Assembly: GCA_040235375.1 (NCBI GenBank)
Contig: JBECKQ010000048.1
Location: 1 to 30,586, forward strand
From: JBECKQ01 sp040235375
GTDB lineage: Bacteria; Planctomycetota; Phycisphaerae; UBA1845
Length of the DNA stretch: 30,586 nt
Direction of reading: 5' to 3'
Below, in pieces: positions 1 through 9,600 of the stretch. The position numbers and the translations under genes were made by a program. The notes below the pieces were generated by a model. The model was not told the origin of the DNA, ran no database searches, and saw only the letters and a list, made by a program, of their open reading frames with translations. The first letter of the stretch is position 1, and every line of letters starts with the position of its first letter.

Positions 1-291
1 GCGCCCTATGCTGCCACGCGGCGGCAGGTGCGGGAGATGATCGCGCCCGTGGGTGGCTTCATCGAGATTTTCGTGTCGACCCCGATCGAGGTATGCGAGC
101 AACGCGATCGAAAAGGGCTCTACGCAAAGGCACGGGCCGGGCTGATCAAGGGCTTCACCGGCATCGACGATCCGTACGAATCGCCGCTCAAGCCCGAGAT
201 CATCGTCAAGAACGGCGAGTGCACGCCTCAGGAAGCCGCAGCCCAGGTCATCACCTACCTGGAGGAGCGCGGGCTGCTGCGGCCCGCCTGA
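1..291 (+). CDS. cysC: Adenylylsulfate (APS) kinase, C-terminal part (5' end outside window)
   Basis: The reading frame is open from base 1 and ends in TGA at 289-291, so only the last 96 codons are visible. APS kinase phosphorylates adenylylsulfate to PAPS in sulfate assimilation. The visible part matches the family C-terminus: an APY...R..VR lead-in, then GGFIEIFVSTPIEVCEQRD, KGLYAKARAG, and FTGIDDPYE.P..PEI. The last two blocks form the lid and the substrate-contacting region. The P-loop lies upstream, outside the window, so I cannot tell whether this is a stand-alone CysC or the tail of a CysN-CysC or sulfurylase-kinase fusion. A strong hairpin follows 17 bases after the stop. Confidence 0.9.
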   Translation, partial: APYAATRRQVREMIAPVGGFIEIFVSTPIEVCEQRDRKGLYAKARAGLIKGFTGIDDPYESPLKPEIIVKNGECTPQEAAAQVITYLEERGLLRPA

Positions 292-308
292 CGTGCGGAC
301 GTAAAAAA

Positions 309-340
309 GAGGATCCGAGCTCGCCGTTACTCGGATCCTC
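309..340. terminator. Hairpin after cysC, possible terminator
   Basis: A perfect 11-bp inverted repeat (GAGGATCCGAG at 309-319, CTCGGATCCTC at 330-340) encloses a 10-base loop. It lies 17 bases beyond the cysC stop, as expected of a transcript end. The A-run (303-308) is on the upstream side, so the classical stem plus U-tract is formed only by a minus-strand transcript; on the plus strand no T-run follows. It may act in both directions or only as a 3'-end stabilising stem. Confidence 0.6.
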
Positions 341-601
341 CCGTCAGGCTGTCCGCCCCAAAAGGAACGTTAGACCCACAGCCTCACAGACCGAGTATCG
401 TCCGCGAACAAGGGTCACTTTAGTTGCGCTGAACCAGCCGAGTTGATCCTGTCGGCCGCGCGCCATAAGGGAAAATACTAATAAACCCTCGGCAAAAACG
501 CCCTTTTCCCGTTGCCGGGAAGATGCGGCGCCGCGCTGCCAGCGGATTGTCTGGACTACCGCCATGACCCCTGCCGCTCGTGATTCTGACGACGGGCGGG
601 T
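341..601. other. Intergenic region between cysC and the O-antigen-ligase-like gene
   Basis: No convincing gene: the open frames here on the minus strand have no recognisable composition or motifs and no start signal. There is an AT-richer patch around 465-495. A 7-base inverted repeat, GGGAAAA (about 469-475) and TTTTCCC (about 504-510), could form a loose hairpin. The promoter of the gene at 602 presumably lies here, but no -35/-10 pair is good enough to mark. Confidence 0.4.
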
Positions 602-2854
602 ATGTTGCCCCCCGTGAAACGCTGGGCGGAACCATTGGCGCTGTTCGTGCTCCTGGCCGTAGTCGGACTGCGCCCCACGATCCAGGAGTCGTTCCACACC
701 GGCGAGCTCGGCATCACCGCGGCGCTCAAGGATATCCAGGACCCCTGGGCGGCAACCACGCTGGTGATCGACGCCATCGTGCTTGGCGTTTGCGCGCTGG
801 TCCTGTTCCGCCGTTCGACGGTCTCTCCAAAAAGCTATGTCTACTGCGGGCTGGAACTCGGCGCCGCGGTGCTTCTGATTGCGGCGGTGCTGTCGTGCAT
901 TTTCGCGGGAGACAAACGACCGGCGCTGAACGCATCGATCGATCTACTGAGCACGATCGTGCTCGCCCTGACGCTGGTGCAGTTATTGGACACGCGCTGG
1001 AAAGTGTGCCTGCTGCTCGCGGTGGTGATCGGCTCGGGCGCGGCCAACGCGGCGCAGTGCGTCGAGGACATCTACAGCTTCAAAGATACCAAGACGGAGT
1101 ACCTCCAACACCGGGACGAGATGTGGGCCGAGCAGGGCGTCAGTCTCGATTCGCCGGAGGTCAAGCTCTTCGAGCAAAGGCTGGAGGCGAACGAGGCCGA
1201 CGGCTTCTTCGTGCTGAGCAACGTCGCCGCGGGGTACATGCTGCTGCCGGCGTTCGCAGCGCTGGGTTTGACGATTTCGAGCGTCGCGTCGCGCAGGTGG
1301 GAGGGCGTCATCGCCGCCGTAGTGGTTGCAGCGCTGGTGGTCGGGATCATCCTGACGGGCAGCCGCGGGGCGTTTGTGGGCGGCATCTGCGGAATCCTGC
1401 TGCTGATCGTGCGCGTTGTGTGGCCGGGCGTGTTCCGGCGTCGCGGGCGAACGATCGTGCGCGTCGGCTGGATCGTCGTTGCCGCCGGCATCGCGCTCGT
1501 CATCGTCGTGGGCGTGGTGCGCGGCGGCCTTCCGGGCTCGTCACTCGACTTCCGCTGGCAGTACTGGAAAGCGTCGGCGCGAATGTTCGTACACCACCCG
1601 CTCGTGGGGGTCGGGGCGGAGAACTTCGGCGACCACTATCTGCGCTACAAGTCGATCACCAGCCCGGAGGAGGTGAAGAACCCGCATGACTTCATCGTGC
1701 AGTTCGCCACCGAGTACGGAACACCCGGCCTGATCGCGGTGATCCTGCTGCTGGGCGGCGGGTCGCTGGCCGCATCGCGGTTTGCAGGCGGGATGGCACA
1801 ATCATCAGCCGACGGCGCGCGCGGCGTGAACGTTCGACTGGTGGCCCTATGGCTGGCGGGGATCGCCGCGGCCATCTTCCTGCCGCGAACGTTTCTGCTC
1901 GGCAGCCGGCAGGCGGCGCTCATCGTGTGGATGACGTCGTTCGGAGTGCTCACTTGGGCGGGCGGCGCGGGCCTGACGCTAGCCGCGTTGCGGTCGAACG
2001 AAGAGGACACCGCGTGGCGGATTACGTTGGCGGCGCTGAACTGCGGACTGCTCGCGTTTCTCATTCAGGACACAATCAACTTCGCCCTGTTCGTGCCCGG
2101 CGCGCGGACGACTTTCCTCGCGCTGTACGCGGCGAGCGTCGCGGGTCGATCGCCGCGAGGGGCGACCCCGTCGACAAGCAGGGCGCAGTCATCGAGGACG
2201 GAACTGGTCGTCGTCGGCGCTTTCGTACTCTGCGTGGTAATCGCGCTGCTGCCGCCGTTGCGCGCGGAAACGGACCTGCGGGCGGCTCGCGCAGCGGTCC
2301 GGAAGGGCGGCCCCGAGGCGGCGAGGGCCAAACAACTGTATGTGGATGCGGCGCGGCTTGACCCGCTCGACACCACCGCTCCGGCCGAATTGACCAGGTA
2401 TCTGGTGGCCAGCGCGCAGCACGAAGACCGCGAGGCGGCCATGCGCACGCTGACCTGGGCGTTGGAAGAGATCAGGACGGCCATCGACCGATCACCGTTC
2501 GACTTCAGCCTGCGACGGCAACTCGCACGAATCCTTGCGCGACGCGCATGGCTGAGCGGCAACCGCGAGCGCTATGACGGCGCCGTGGCGGCGATGCGCA
2601 AGGCGATCGAGCTGTATCCCGAGCGGCCGCTGAGTTACGTCGAGCTGGGCGACTACCTGCGAGCCGTCGGCGCGCCGGAAACGATTCGCGAGGCTATCGA
2701 CAGCTACCAGAAGGCGCTCGATCTGAATGCCCGCCGGCCGGAGTGGGAGGTATACCGGCGTCTGAGTCCGGAGATGATCAAGGGCATTCACGAGCGGATT
2801 GAGCAGTCGCAGCAGATGATCGCAGGGGCAGCGACTCAACCGGGCGCGCCATAG
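602..2854 (+). CDS. O-antigen ligase/polymerase-like membrane protein (Wzy_C) with C-terminal TPR region
   Basis: 750 residues with about a dozen hydrophobic segments over residues 10-575, then a soluble tail. Residues about 235-380 look like the Wzy_C (O-antigen ligase) core: GSRGAF at 253-258 after a membrane helix, FRWQYW (317-322), HPLVGVGAENF (332-342) and the PHD motif at 361-363 before a helix beginning TPGL. Wzy_C proteins join or polymerise lipid-linked glycans at the outer face of the inner membrane. The tail (about 575-735) has TPR-like helical repeats with patterns such as AIELYPERPLSYVELGDYL. TPR-bearing Wzy_C proteins also occur in exopolysaccharide and pilin-glycosylation settings, and no glycan gene cluster is visible here, so the substrate is unknown. 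The ATG at 602 has only a weak GGGCGGG upstream. Confidence 0.8.
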   Translation: MLPPVKRWAEPLALFVLLAVVGLRPTIQESFHTGELGITAALKDIQDPWAATTLVIDAIVLGVCALVLFRRSTVSPKSYVYCGLELGAAVLLIAAVLSCIFAGDKRPALNASIDLLSTIVLALTLVQLLDTRWKVCLLLAVVIGSGAANAAQCVEDIYSFKDTKTEYLQHRDEMWAEQGVSLDSPEVKLFEQRLEANEADGFFVLSNVAAGYMLLPAFAALGLTISSVASRRWEGVIAAVVVAALVVGIILTGSRGAFVGGICGILLLIVRVVWPGVFRRRGRTIVRVGWIVVAAGIALVIVVGVVRGGLPGSSLDFRWQYWKASARMFVHHPLVGVGAENFGDHYLRYKSITSPEEVKNPHDFIVQFATEYGTPGLIAVILLLGGGSLAASRFAGGMAQSSADGARGVNVRLVALWLAGIAAAIFLPRTFLLGSRQAALIVWMTSFGVLTWAGGAGLTLAALRSNEEDTAWRITLAALNCGLLAFLIQDTINFALFVPGARTTFLALYAASVAGRSPRGATPSTSRAQSSRTELVVVGAFVLCVVIALLPPLRAETDLRAARAAVRKGGPEAARAKQLYVDAARLDPLDTTAPAELTRYLVASAQHEDREAAMRTLTWALEEIRTAIDRSPFDFSLRRQLARILARRAWLSGNRERYDGAVAAMRKAIELYPERPLSYVELGDYLRAVGAPETIREAIDSYQKALDLNARRPEWEVYRRLSPEMIKGIHERIEQSQQMIAGAATQPGAP

Positions 2855-2862
2855 TGGACGGG

Positions 2863-3435
2863 TCAGTCGATGGCGACCCAGGCGCCGCTGTCCGTTCGCC
2901 GGAGGCTCAGCGCGGGCCACCGTTTGCGCGTCAGCTCGCTGTTGTAGCCGTCGATCCGCAGCACGACGCGCTTGTCCCAGCCGAGCCGCAGGCCGCCCAC
3001 GTCGAGACGGAACTGGCGGACGTTGCGCGTGTCGATGACGATCCGGTCATTGCCGATCAGCGAACCTTCGAGCCACGCGCGCTGCATCCGATCCGCAGGC
3101 GATTCGATGACCAGCCAATCCGGCGGGAGCGGCGCGGCGCCGCCGACCTGAAAATCGGCGATGTCCGGATCGCAGTTCGTGTCGAACGGGGCTGGCGCGC
3201 TTTCCGCGACCTTTTCCACCGGGGCGGAGGCTGGAGCCGGCGACGGCGCTGTTTCCGTCACCGGTTGCGAGGTGACGATGGGTGGGACGATGCGCTGCTC
3301 TTCACCGCAGGCGCCCACGAAGGCGAACAGAGCCAGACCGGCCGCAAGCGCAGCCGCCCGGACCCGCGGAGCTGACGAGAAGAAACGCAAAGGGTCACCC
3401 GGGCGTCTCGTGGCTATAACGTCAGGAGGGGTCAT
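2863..3435 (-). CDS. Hypothetical lipoprotein
   Basis: From ATG at 3435 the product is 190 residues. It begins with a basic n-region, a hydrophobic stretch (AAALAAGLALFAFV) and the lipobox VGAC|G, so lipid attachment to Cys43 is predicted. A Pro/Ala/Thr/Val-rich linker follows. The C-terminal half is a compact beta-rich domain (WLVIESPADR..., NVRQFRLDVGGLRL, VVLRIDGYNSE, ending SGAWVAID). I do not recognise the family; it resembles small envelope beta domains whose ligand is unknown. The frame stays open upstream to 3615, but that would overlap the start of hslU and put 60 unrelated residues ahead of a clean signal peptide. It converges on the preceding gene with an 8-base gap and is divergent from hslU. 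Confidence 0.65.
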   Translation of the reverse strand: MTPPDVIATRRPGDPLRFFSSAPRVRAAALAAGLALFAFVGACGEEQRIVPPIVTSQPVTETAPSPAPASAPVEKVAESAPAPFDTNCDPDIADFQVGGAAPLPPDWLVIESPADRMQRAWLEGSLIGNDRIVIDTRNVRQFRLDVGGLRLGWDKRVVLRIDGYNSELTRKRWPALSLRRTDSGAWVAID

Positions 3436-3602
3436 GTTTTCGACGTTACGACGCGCCGAGCCGGCCGTCAAATACCGCCAGCCGCGCCGGCAAGCGCAAC
3501 GCGGAGGGCGTTGCGGGGGTTGAGGGCTTGGATTAGCTTGCCCGCTTGCGCAATACCCAAGATGCAGCGCCGCGTTTTCCTCGAGGTACGGACTGAAACG
3601 CC

Positions 3603-4976
3603 ATGAGTCAGTCAAACGAGCTCACACCGCGCGAGATCGTGGAACATCTGGATCGGTACATCGTCGGGCAGGACGCCGCGAAGCGCGCCGTCGCCATCGC
3701 CATTCGCAACCGCTGGCGCAGGCAGCAGCTTCCGGAACAACTGCGCGAGGAGGTGGGGCCGAAGAACATCATCCTCATCGGACCCACCGGTGTCGGAAAG
3801 ACCGAGATCGCCCGCCGCCTGGCGAACATGGTGAACGCCCCGTGGGTGAAGGTGGAGGCGACGAAATACACCGAGGTCGGCTATCACGGCCGCGACGTCG
3901 AGAGCATGGTGCGCGACCTTGTCGAAAACGCCATCCACATGATCCGCAACGAGCAGACCGAAGTGGTCCGCACCGAGGCCGACCGGCTGACGGAGGAGCA
4001 ATTGCTCGACGCGCTGATTCCCCCGACCGAGCACGATCAGCCCGCTGAGACAACGACCGAAAACCTTGCCGAAAGACGCCACCGCAGCCGGGAAAAGCTG
4101 CGTGCATCGCTGCGCCGCGGCGAGCTCGACGATCGCACGGTCGATTTGATGATCGAACAGAAGGCCGTGCCCGCTGGCATGCTCGCGACGATCGGCGGCG
4201 ATCAGATGGACATGGAGCTTCAGAACTTCATGGAGAAGCTCATGCCCCCGCGATCGAAGTCGCGACGCGTCTCCGTCCGCGAGGCCCGCAAGATCATCTT
4301 CGAACAGCAGTGCGACCGGCTGATTGACCGAGACAAGGTGGTCGAGATGGCCATCCACCGGACGGAGAACAGCGGGATCATCTTCGTGGATGAGCTCGAC
4401 AAGATCGGCACGAGCGGGTCATACGGGCCGGACGTTTCCCGCCAGGGCGTGCAGCGCGACCTGCTTCCGATCGTCGAGGGTTGCACGATAAACACGCGGT
4501 ACGGACCGGTGAAGACGGATCACATCCTCTTCATCGCCGCCGGCGCATTCCACATGTCGAGCCCGAACGACCTGATGCCGGAACTGCAGGGGCGGTTTCC
4601 CATCCGCGTCGAGCTGGGCGATCTGACCCGCGAGGACTTCGTCCGCATTCTCACGGAGCCGGAATGCGCCCTGGTCAAGCAGCAGGTGGCGCTGATGTCC
4701 ACCGAAGGCGTGAAGATCACGTTCTTGCCCGATGCCATCGAGGAAATGGCGGATATCGCCACCAAGCTCAACGAGGGAATCCAGAACATCGGCGCCCGCC
4801 GGCTATACACGGTCACCGAGCGGCTGATGGAAACGCTGTCGTACGAAGCCCCCGAACACGCCGGCCAGACCGTCGAGATCGACGGCAAGTACGTACGCGA
4901 GCGGCTGGAGGACGTGGTCCGCAATGCGGAGCTCGGCCGCTTCGGTTTTCACAGCCTGAAATCGAACTCGGAGTAG
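3603..4976 (+). CDS. hslU: ATP-dependent protease ATPase subunit HslU
   Basis: 457 residues, close to the family length. HslU is the AAA+ unfoldase that feeds substrates into the HslV peptidase. Visible: N-terminal TPREIVEHLDRYIVGQDAAKRAVA; Walker A GPTGVGKT (60-67); the intermediate domain (about 110-245) with its conserved end SREARK/IIFEQQ-like stretch; Walker B IIFVDELDKI (259-268); the QGRFPIRVEL arginine-finger region (R331); and sensor-2 GARR (397-400). Two oddities: the pore loop usually written GYVG is GYHG (93-96), and after the C-terminal LGRF (444-447, equivalent to the LSRFIL end that docks in HslV) there are ten more residues. hslV, normally adjacent, is not within this window. 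A GAGGT at 3583-3587 is rather far from the ATG. Confidence 0.95.
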   Translation: MSQSNELTPREIVEHLDRYIVGQDAAKRAVAIAIRNRWRRQQLPEQLREEVGPKNIILIGPTGVGKTEIARRLANMVNAPWVKVEATKYTEVGYHGRDVESMVRDLVENAIHMIRNEQTEVVRTEADRLTEEQLLDALIPPTEHDQPAETTTENLAERRHRSREKLRASLRRGELDDRTVDLMIEQKAVPAGMLATIGGDQMDMELQNFMEKLMPPRSKSRRVSVREARKIIFEQQCDRLIDRDKVVEMAIHRTENSGIIFVDELDKIGTSGSYGPDVSRQGVQRDLLPIVEGCTINTRYGPVKTDHILFIAAGAFHMSSPNDLMPELQGRFPIRVELGDLTREDFVRILTEPECALVKQQVALMSTEGVKITFLPDAIEEMADIATKLNEGIQNIGARRLYTVTERLMETLSYEAPEHAGQTVEIDGKYVRERLEDVVRNAELGRFGFHSLKSNSE

Positions 4977-5011
4977 ACCGCTGCCGGCGTGCCGCCGGCA
5001 CCGCCAGCGGT
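4977..5011 (+). terminator. GC-rich hairpin directly after hslU
   Basis: Starting on the base after the hslU stop, ACCGCT (4977-4982) pairs with AGCGGT (5006-5011), and GCCGGC (4983-4988) pairs with GCCGGC (4994-4999), with a 5-base loop and a small bulge. No T-run follows, so it is either a Rho-assisted or weak terminator or a 3'-end stabiliser. It separates hslU from the rpsU promoter. Confidence 0.5.
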
Positions 5012-5091
5012 GAAACATCCTGTCAGGAATAAGGTTACAGCGCCGCAGGCTATTTCCGAAGCGGGCGGGGCATCAGGCCAATCGCCCGATC

Positions 5092-5120
5092 TGGTCAATT
5101 CGCCAGGCGGTCGATATACT
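5092..5120 (+). promoter_or_regulatory. Candidate sigma-70-type promoter of rpsU
   Basis: TGGTCA (5092-5097, 4/6 to the -35 consensus) and TATACT (5115-5120, 5/6 to the -10 consensus) are separated by 17 bases. Transcription would start near 5127, leaving about a 90-base leader before rpsU. Position and spacing fit, but there is no experimental support. Confidence 0.45.
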
Positions 5121-5218
5121 GCCGCCGGCGATGTTCGGCGATCCGGCTGCGAGGCGCGCGGCCGGTTACGAGGAGTAGTTGTGCGCCTATCGAACGATGG
5201 AAAGGACGTGTTTGGAAC

Positions 5219-5407
5219 GTGATCAAAGTAAGGCCCCGGGGGAACGAATCTGTCCAGCAGCTTCTCAGGCGCTTCAAACGACTTTGTCAGCGCGAGGGTC
5301 TCACGCGCGACATCAAGCGAACCAGCTACTACGAAAAACCGTCGGAGCGCAAGCGGCGGCAATCGCGGAAGGCCGCCCGCCGCGCGTCTGAATCCAATCC
5401 CAAGTAG
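5219..5407 (+). CDS. rpsU: 30S ribosomal protein bS21
   Basis: 62 residues, normal size for bS21, a small basic protein of the 30S platform near the anti-Shine-Dalgarno end of 16S rRNA. The sequence has the family pattern: IKVRPRGNESVQQLLRRFKR, then CQREGLTRDIKRTSYYEKPSERKRR and a Lys/Arg-rich tail. The start is GTG at 5219, which gives the typical MIKV-like N-terminus. GGAAAGGA at 5199-5206 is a plausible ribosome binding site, though about 12 bases away. It has its own promoter candidate and hairpins on both sides, so it is probably monocistronic. Confidence 0.93.
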   Translation: MIKVRPRGNESVQQLLRRFKRLCQREGLTRDIKRTSYYEKPSERKRRQSRKAARRASESNPK

Positions 5408-5464
5408 CGGCCGGTAAACACGTCTCGTTCTTGAACGCTCCAGTATCCGGGGGGCAATCCAGGC

Positions 5465-5488
5465 GCATTGACTGCGCGCTCACAATGC
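5465..5488. terminator. Weak hairpin between rpsU and the convergent phosphatase gene
   Basis: GCATTG (5465-5470) and CAATGC (5483-5488) form a 6-bp stem with a 12-base loop in the convergent gap 5408-5537. There is no T-run. Position suits a shared transcript end, but the stem is short. Confidence 0.25.
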
Positions 5489-5537
5489 CAGGATGCGGTT
5501 GTTTCGCGTGATCGATTGTCGCGCCGGGAATTGGCCG

Positions 5538-6662
5538 TCAGGAAGGTGAGCCGCCGCAATCGCGGCAATGCCCCAGGCACGGCGAACCGAGCGACCTTTC
5601 ACATCTGCTGCGGCAGACGCGCAGGGCAATGATGCTGACATCGTCTGCGGGCCAGTCATCTTTCCGCGCACCGGTAAGGCGCGTGGCGACGTGATCGATC
5701 GAATCTTGAAGAGGCAGCGTCGCCAGGCCTGCAAACCAGCTCGTGTCGGTGATGTCGTTGCACCCGTTGCGTCGCTCGCCTTCGACAAGCAGGGCCTCGA
5801 GACCGTCGGTGTAGAACACGATCGTGTCGCCGGGCGATAGATCGATCGTGCAGGTTTCGTATTGGGCATCCTCGAATGCGCCGATGATCGGTCCGGCGGT
5901 AACCAGTTGCCGGGCCACCTCACCGGGGCGCGCGACGATGGGATACGGCAGGCCGCCGCGGGCGAACGTCAGACGCCGCTGCGATTCATCGTACACGGCG
6001 TGCAAACCACCCACGAACTGGCACTGCGTGAAATTGCTGGCCAAAACCTCGCGATTGACGTTCAGGAGGACTTCGTCCGGCGGCAGAATGCGACAGGCGC
6101 CTTCGTCGGACATCCGTCCGCTGAAGCAGCGGCGCAGCGTCAGCGACAGCACCGCAGCAGGCAGGCCGTGGCCGGAAACGTCGGCGAGACTGATACCAAA
6201 CCGGTTGTCGTCAAACCGGACAATGTCGAACAGGTCTCCGCTGATGCGGTCGATCGGACGAAACAGCGTGTGCACGTCCAGCGCGCTGAAGCCGAGTCCC
6301 GCGGGCAGCATGTCCTGCTGGATTCTGCCGGCCTCGCGCACCTGCTCATCGAGGTGGCGGTAGTCGCTCATGAGACGGTGATGCAGCCGTTCCAAGTCCG
6401 CCACGCGCCCCTGAAGCGAGTCGATGAGCGCGAGCAGCGTACCGACATCGTGCTCGGCGCCGAAGCCGGTTCGCAGATCCGTATCGCAACTGGATGGAAG
6501 CAGAGTGAAGCGGTCGAAAGTGGGCGCCTGTCGGGTGCGAAGCACTTTCTTCTCCCCTCGGTGGAGTCTGTGCCGGTTGACCCAAGGACCGATATGTTCT
6601 CTTCGGCGGAGCGGGAATTCGTCTTGAGGAAAAAGGCTGCGAGGATCGCCCCAGGGAATCAC
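5538..6662 (-). CDS. SpoIIE-type PP2C serine phosphatase with coiled-coil N-terminus
   Basis: 374 residues from GTG at 6662. The N-terminal about 70 residues are basic and unrecognised. Residues about 72-118 form an amphipathic helix (LLALIDSLQGRVADLERLHHRL...IQQDMLPA), the usual signalling linker ahead of this domain. The PP2C/SpoIIE domain follows with its metal-binding acidic motifs: SGDLFD (141-146), ADVSGHG (160-166), YTDGLEA (284-290) and ADDVSIIAL (339-347). Such enzymes dephosphorylate Ser/Thr on partner proteins such as anti-sigma antagonists. The GTG overlaps the stop of the upstream cyclase gene (GTGA), so the two are probably translationally coupled. The last about 25 residues, Cys/Arg-rich, lie beyond the domain. 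No anti-sigma antagonist (STAS) gene is visible nearby, so the target is unknown. Confidence 0.88.
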   Translation of the reverse strand: MIPWGDPRSLFPQDEFPLRRREHIGPWVNRHRLHRGEKKVLRTRQAPTFDRFTLLPSSCDTDLRTGFGAEHDVGTLLALIDSLQGRVADLERLHHRLMSDYRHLDEQVREAGRIQQDMLPAGLGFSALDVHTLFRPIDRISGDLFDIVRFDDNRFGISLADVSGHGLPAAVLSLTLRRCFSGRMSDEGACRILPPDEVLLNVNREVLASNFTQCQFVGGLHAVYDESQRRLTFARGGLPYPIVARPGEVARQLVTAGPIIGAFEDAQYETCTIDLSPGDTIVFYTDGLEALLVEGERRNGCNDITDTSWFAGLATLPLQDSIDHVATRLTGARKDDWPADDVSIIALRVCRSRCERSLGSPCLGHCRDCGGSPS

Positions 6663-9600
6663 TTCGCCGTAAGCGAAACGGCGCCGTTCCAGTCGTCCGG
6701 CGGGGCCGATGCCTCAAGCCGATCGGCCTGGTCCAGGTAGAAACGCGCGGCGCCGTCAGCAGGCCGAAGCCGGGCGCATTGACCGAGGAGCCTGCGGGCC
6801 TGCGCCCAGTCGCGATGCTGAAATGACTGCACGGCATGCTCGAACTGGCGCGCGTAGTCGACTAGCGCGGCGTCGACCTGCCCGGCGCGGCCGAGCAGTT
6901 CGTGAATGGGGACCGCCTGGCTGCGGCCTTTCACAAGCAGGAGGCCGAGGCTACGGAAAGCATAGGCATTGCCGGCGGCGTCGCGGCAGGCACCGGACGC
7001 AATGATCTGCGTGTTGAAAAGCTTGTTGGCCGACTCGAGACGCGATGCCAGGTTCACCGTATCGCCAATGCACGTATAGTCGGACTGGTTGTCGCTGCCG
7101 AAGTAGCCGACATAGGCCGGGCCGGTATGCAGGCCGATGCGGACGCGCAAGTCATGAAGCGGATCCGACTCGGCGGTGGTCGTCTGCGATTTCAGTTCTG
7201 CCAGCCGATGGAGCGTTGCGAGGGCGGCGTCGCAGCCGGCCACGACGTGGTCGTCCGCCGGCCATATCGGGGCGTTGAAGAACGCGAAGATGCCGTCACC
7301 CATGAACTTATTGAACGCGCGGTGGGCGACGAGCAATTCGCCCATCTCCGCAAGGTAGCGATTGAGCAGCGCCCGCGTCGCCTCGAGCCCCAGGTGCTCG
7401 GTGAGGGTGGTGAATCCCTGGAGATCGCTGAAGTAGCAGGTCACCTCGGCGGGGCGCGGGGTCAGGTCGAGCTCGTCGAGCTGCTCGGTAATATGCGCGG
7501 CGATGGCCGGTGACGTGTTGCGGGACAGCTCGCGAGCGAGCGAACGCCGGCGGCGCTCCTCCGTCAGTTGACGATACATGGTGATCATCGCCCAGGTGAC
7601 AAAAACCGTCACCGCGGCCACGCTCATGGGGAGGTAGTAGGCGGAACTCCACATCACCAGCGCGGCGCCGGCGAAAGCGACGATGATGATCATGCCGGCC
7701 GCCTTGAACGCACCCCAGGCGTTTCTCCAGCCTGACACTAGCGTGGTCAGCACGCCGCCGGCGACGATCGCCGCAATGCCGACGAATGGGGGAGCGACCA
7801 TGGGAATCCGGTTCTGTAACAGCGTGTTGAGAAAGTTCGCATGGGCCATGACGCCGGGCATCTGTTCGTACACCGGCGTCGCGGCCATATCGGCCTGCGC
7901 GGCGGCGGTATGGCCGACCAGGCAGAGCTTGCCGTCAATCTGCTGTCTTAGTTTGGTCAGCAGCTCGTCGTTTCGCTCTTGCAGGGTTTTGTTGGTCAAT
8001 TCGATGCGCTGCCGGTACTGCTCGTTGAGCAGAAGGCCGCTCAGGCGCTTGACCCGCTCGAAGAGAGCACGCTCGGTACTATCCTGCGGTTCGAGCCGGG
8101 CGACCTGTTGGTCGAGACGACGCAGGTGCGCAATGGCGGCGTCTTCAACCTGCTTGACGCGCTTCTCCGCCTCAACAGCCTCGCTCGCGTCATGAGGGGC
8201 GCGACCGGCATCATCGCCGGTTTCGTTGATAAACCGGACGTCGCGTTCGAAGTCGAGGTAGGCCGATTCCGCCCCTTCGTACATCAGCGCCACCGCGTCG
8301 GCCATGCGGAGCCGCAGCCGCGCGCGATTCTCGTTGATTGTGCGGCGGTTAAGCGCCACTTCGACGATGCGGTCCGCCGGCAGATGATGAAAGCTGTGCG
8401 TCCAGTCGGGCGCGTCATGATTGACGTGCCAGTTGAGCAGCACTTCGCCGTCACCGTCGAGCGGAAAACGCCACGTGTTCCGCCCCGAACGGTCGCTCAT
8501 CAGCAGGGTCGGACCGGGCTCGACGGCGATCTTGTCGGGATCGATGTCGAGCGCGTCGACGGCCATCGCAAACGCGACCTGCATGGCAAGGCGACCGTCG
8601 ATTTCGGCCACGGGCGGCAAGTGGCGCACGACGCCATCGGCGTCGGGACGAAAGCTCACGAAACCGAGCCGCCGCGCGGCCTTGGCCAGCTTCGGTATCG
8701 GGAGCGTCAGACGGTAACCGTTGGGTATCGACCGGCCAAGCGGCGACTGCGGGCGAACTTCGCGACCGAAGGCACAGGGCATGGCCAAGGCATAGCGATA
8801 CGCGCGGAGCAGGGCCCGCCGTTCGGCGGAGTCGACGTCGGCCGGCTGGCCGGGGAGCACGCGGCTGACAATCTCCGGAAAGCTCGCGCCCGGCTTTTGT
8901 TGCAGGATCTGCCGGACGAGGTAGCGTGCCGCCTCTTCCTTGCACGTTGCCAGCCGCGATTCGACGTCGCCGGGTGGCACGCCGAGCGCTTCCGCGATTT
9001 CAGGAACGTCCCTATTGAAATCCTCGCGCAACAACCGATCGATTCGGGCACGAACCAACAGCTCTGCGGGGCGCCTTGTCTTGGGTGCGACGACGCGCCG
9101 GAACGCCTCCAGCGAAGCATCCGGATCGGCGTCGAGAAAGCGCCTGGCGCGCTGCCACGTGCGGTCTGGATCGTGGCCGGGCAGTGCAACCGCAAAGTAC
9201 ATCGGGACGTAGACGCAGCCGGCGCGGGCGATCGCTTCCGCCAGTTCCTCGTCATCGTGGACGGCGTCGCGCAACGTTATGTCCCCGAGCACCTCCCCGG
9301 CAGGATCGAATTCGTGCGCCGGGTCAAGAGCCGGATGCTCGATGCGCGCCGGACTCGGCTCGGCGTAGACCAGATCGAGCAGTATCGCCCTCGCTCCGCA
9401 TTCGCGAAGCACGTTGACGAGGTCAGCCTGGATCCTGCGAGGCCAGGGCCATCGCCCAACGCGTTCGAGACTGGCGTCGTCGATGTCGATCAGAACGATC
9501 CGATCGTCGGCGGCAATGCGATTGAAATGGCGGAAGCCGAGGTCCAGAAACCAGAGATCGAGGTCCGCCCAACGACCTGCGGCATAGCTTGCGGCGAAAA

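Noticed and set aside
344..697. Minus-strand frame of 117 codons before the O-antigen-ligase-like gene
   Set aside because: It overlaps the start of a clear membrane protein gene, has low-complexity Arg/Gln composition without motifs, and has no start signal.
3436..3615. N-terminal extension of the minus-strand lipoprotein to 3615
   Set aside because: It would overlap the hslU start and place 60 unrelated residues before a clean lipoprotein signal peptide.
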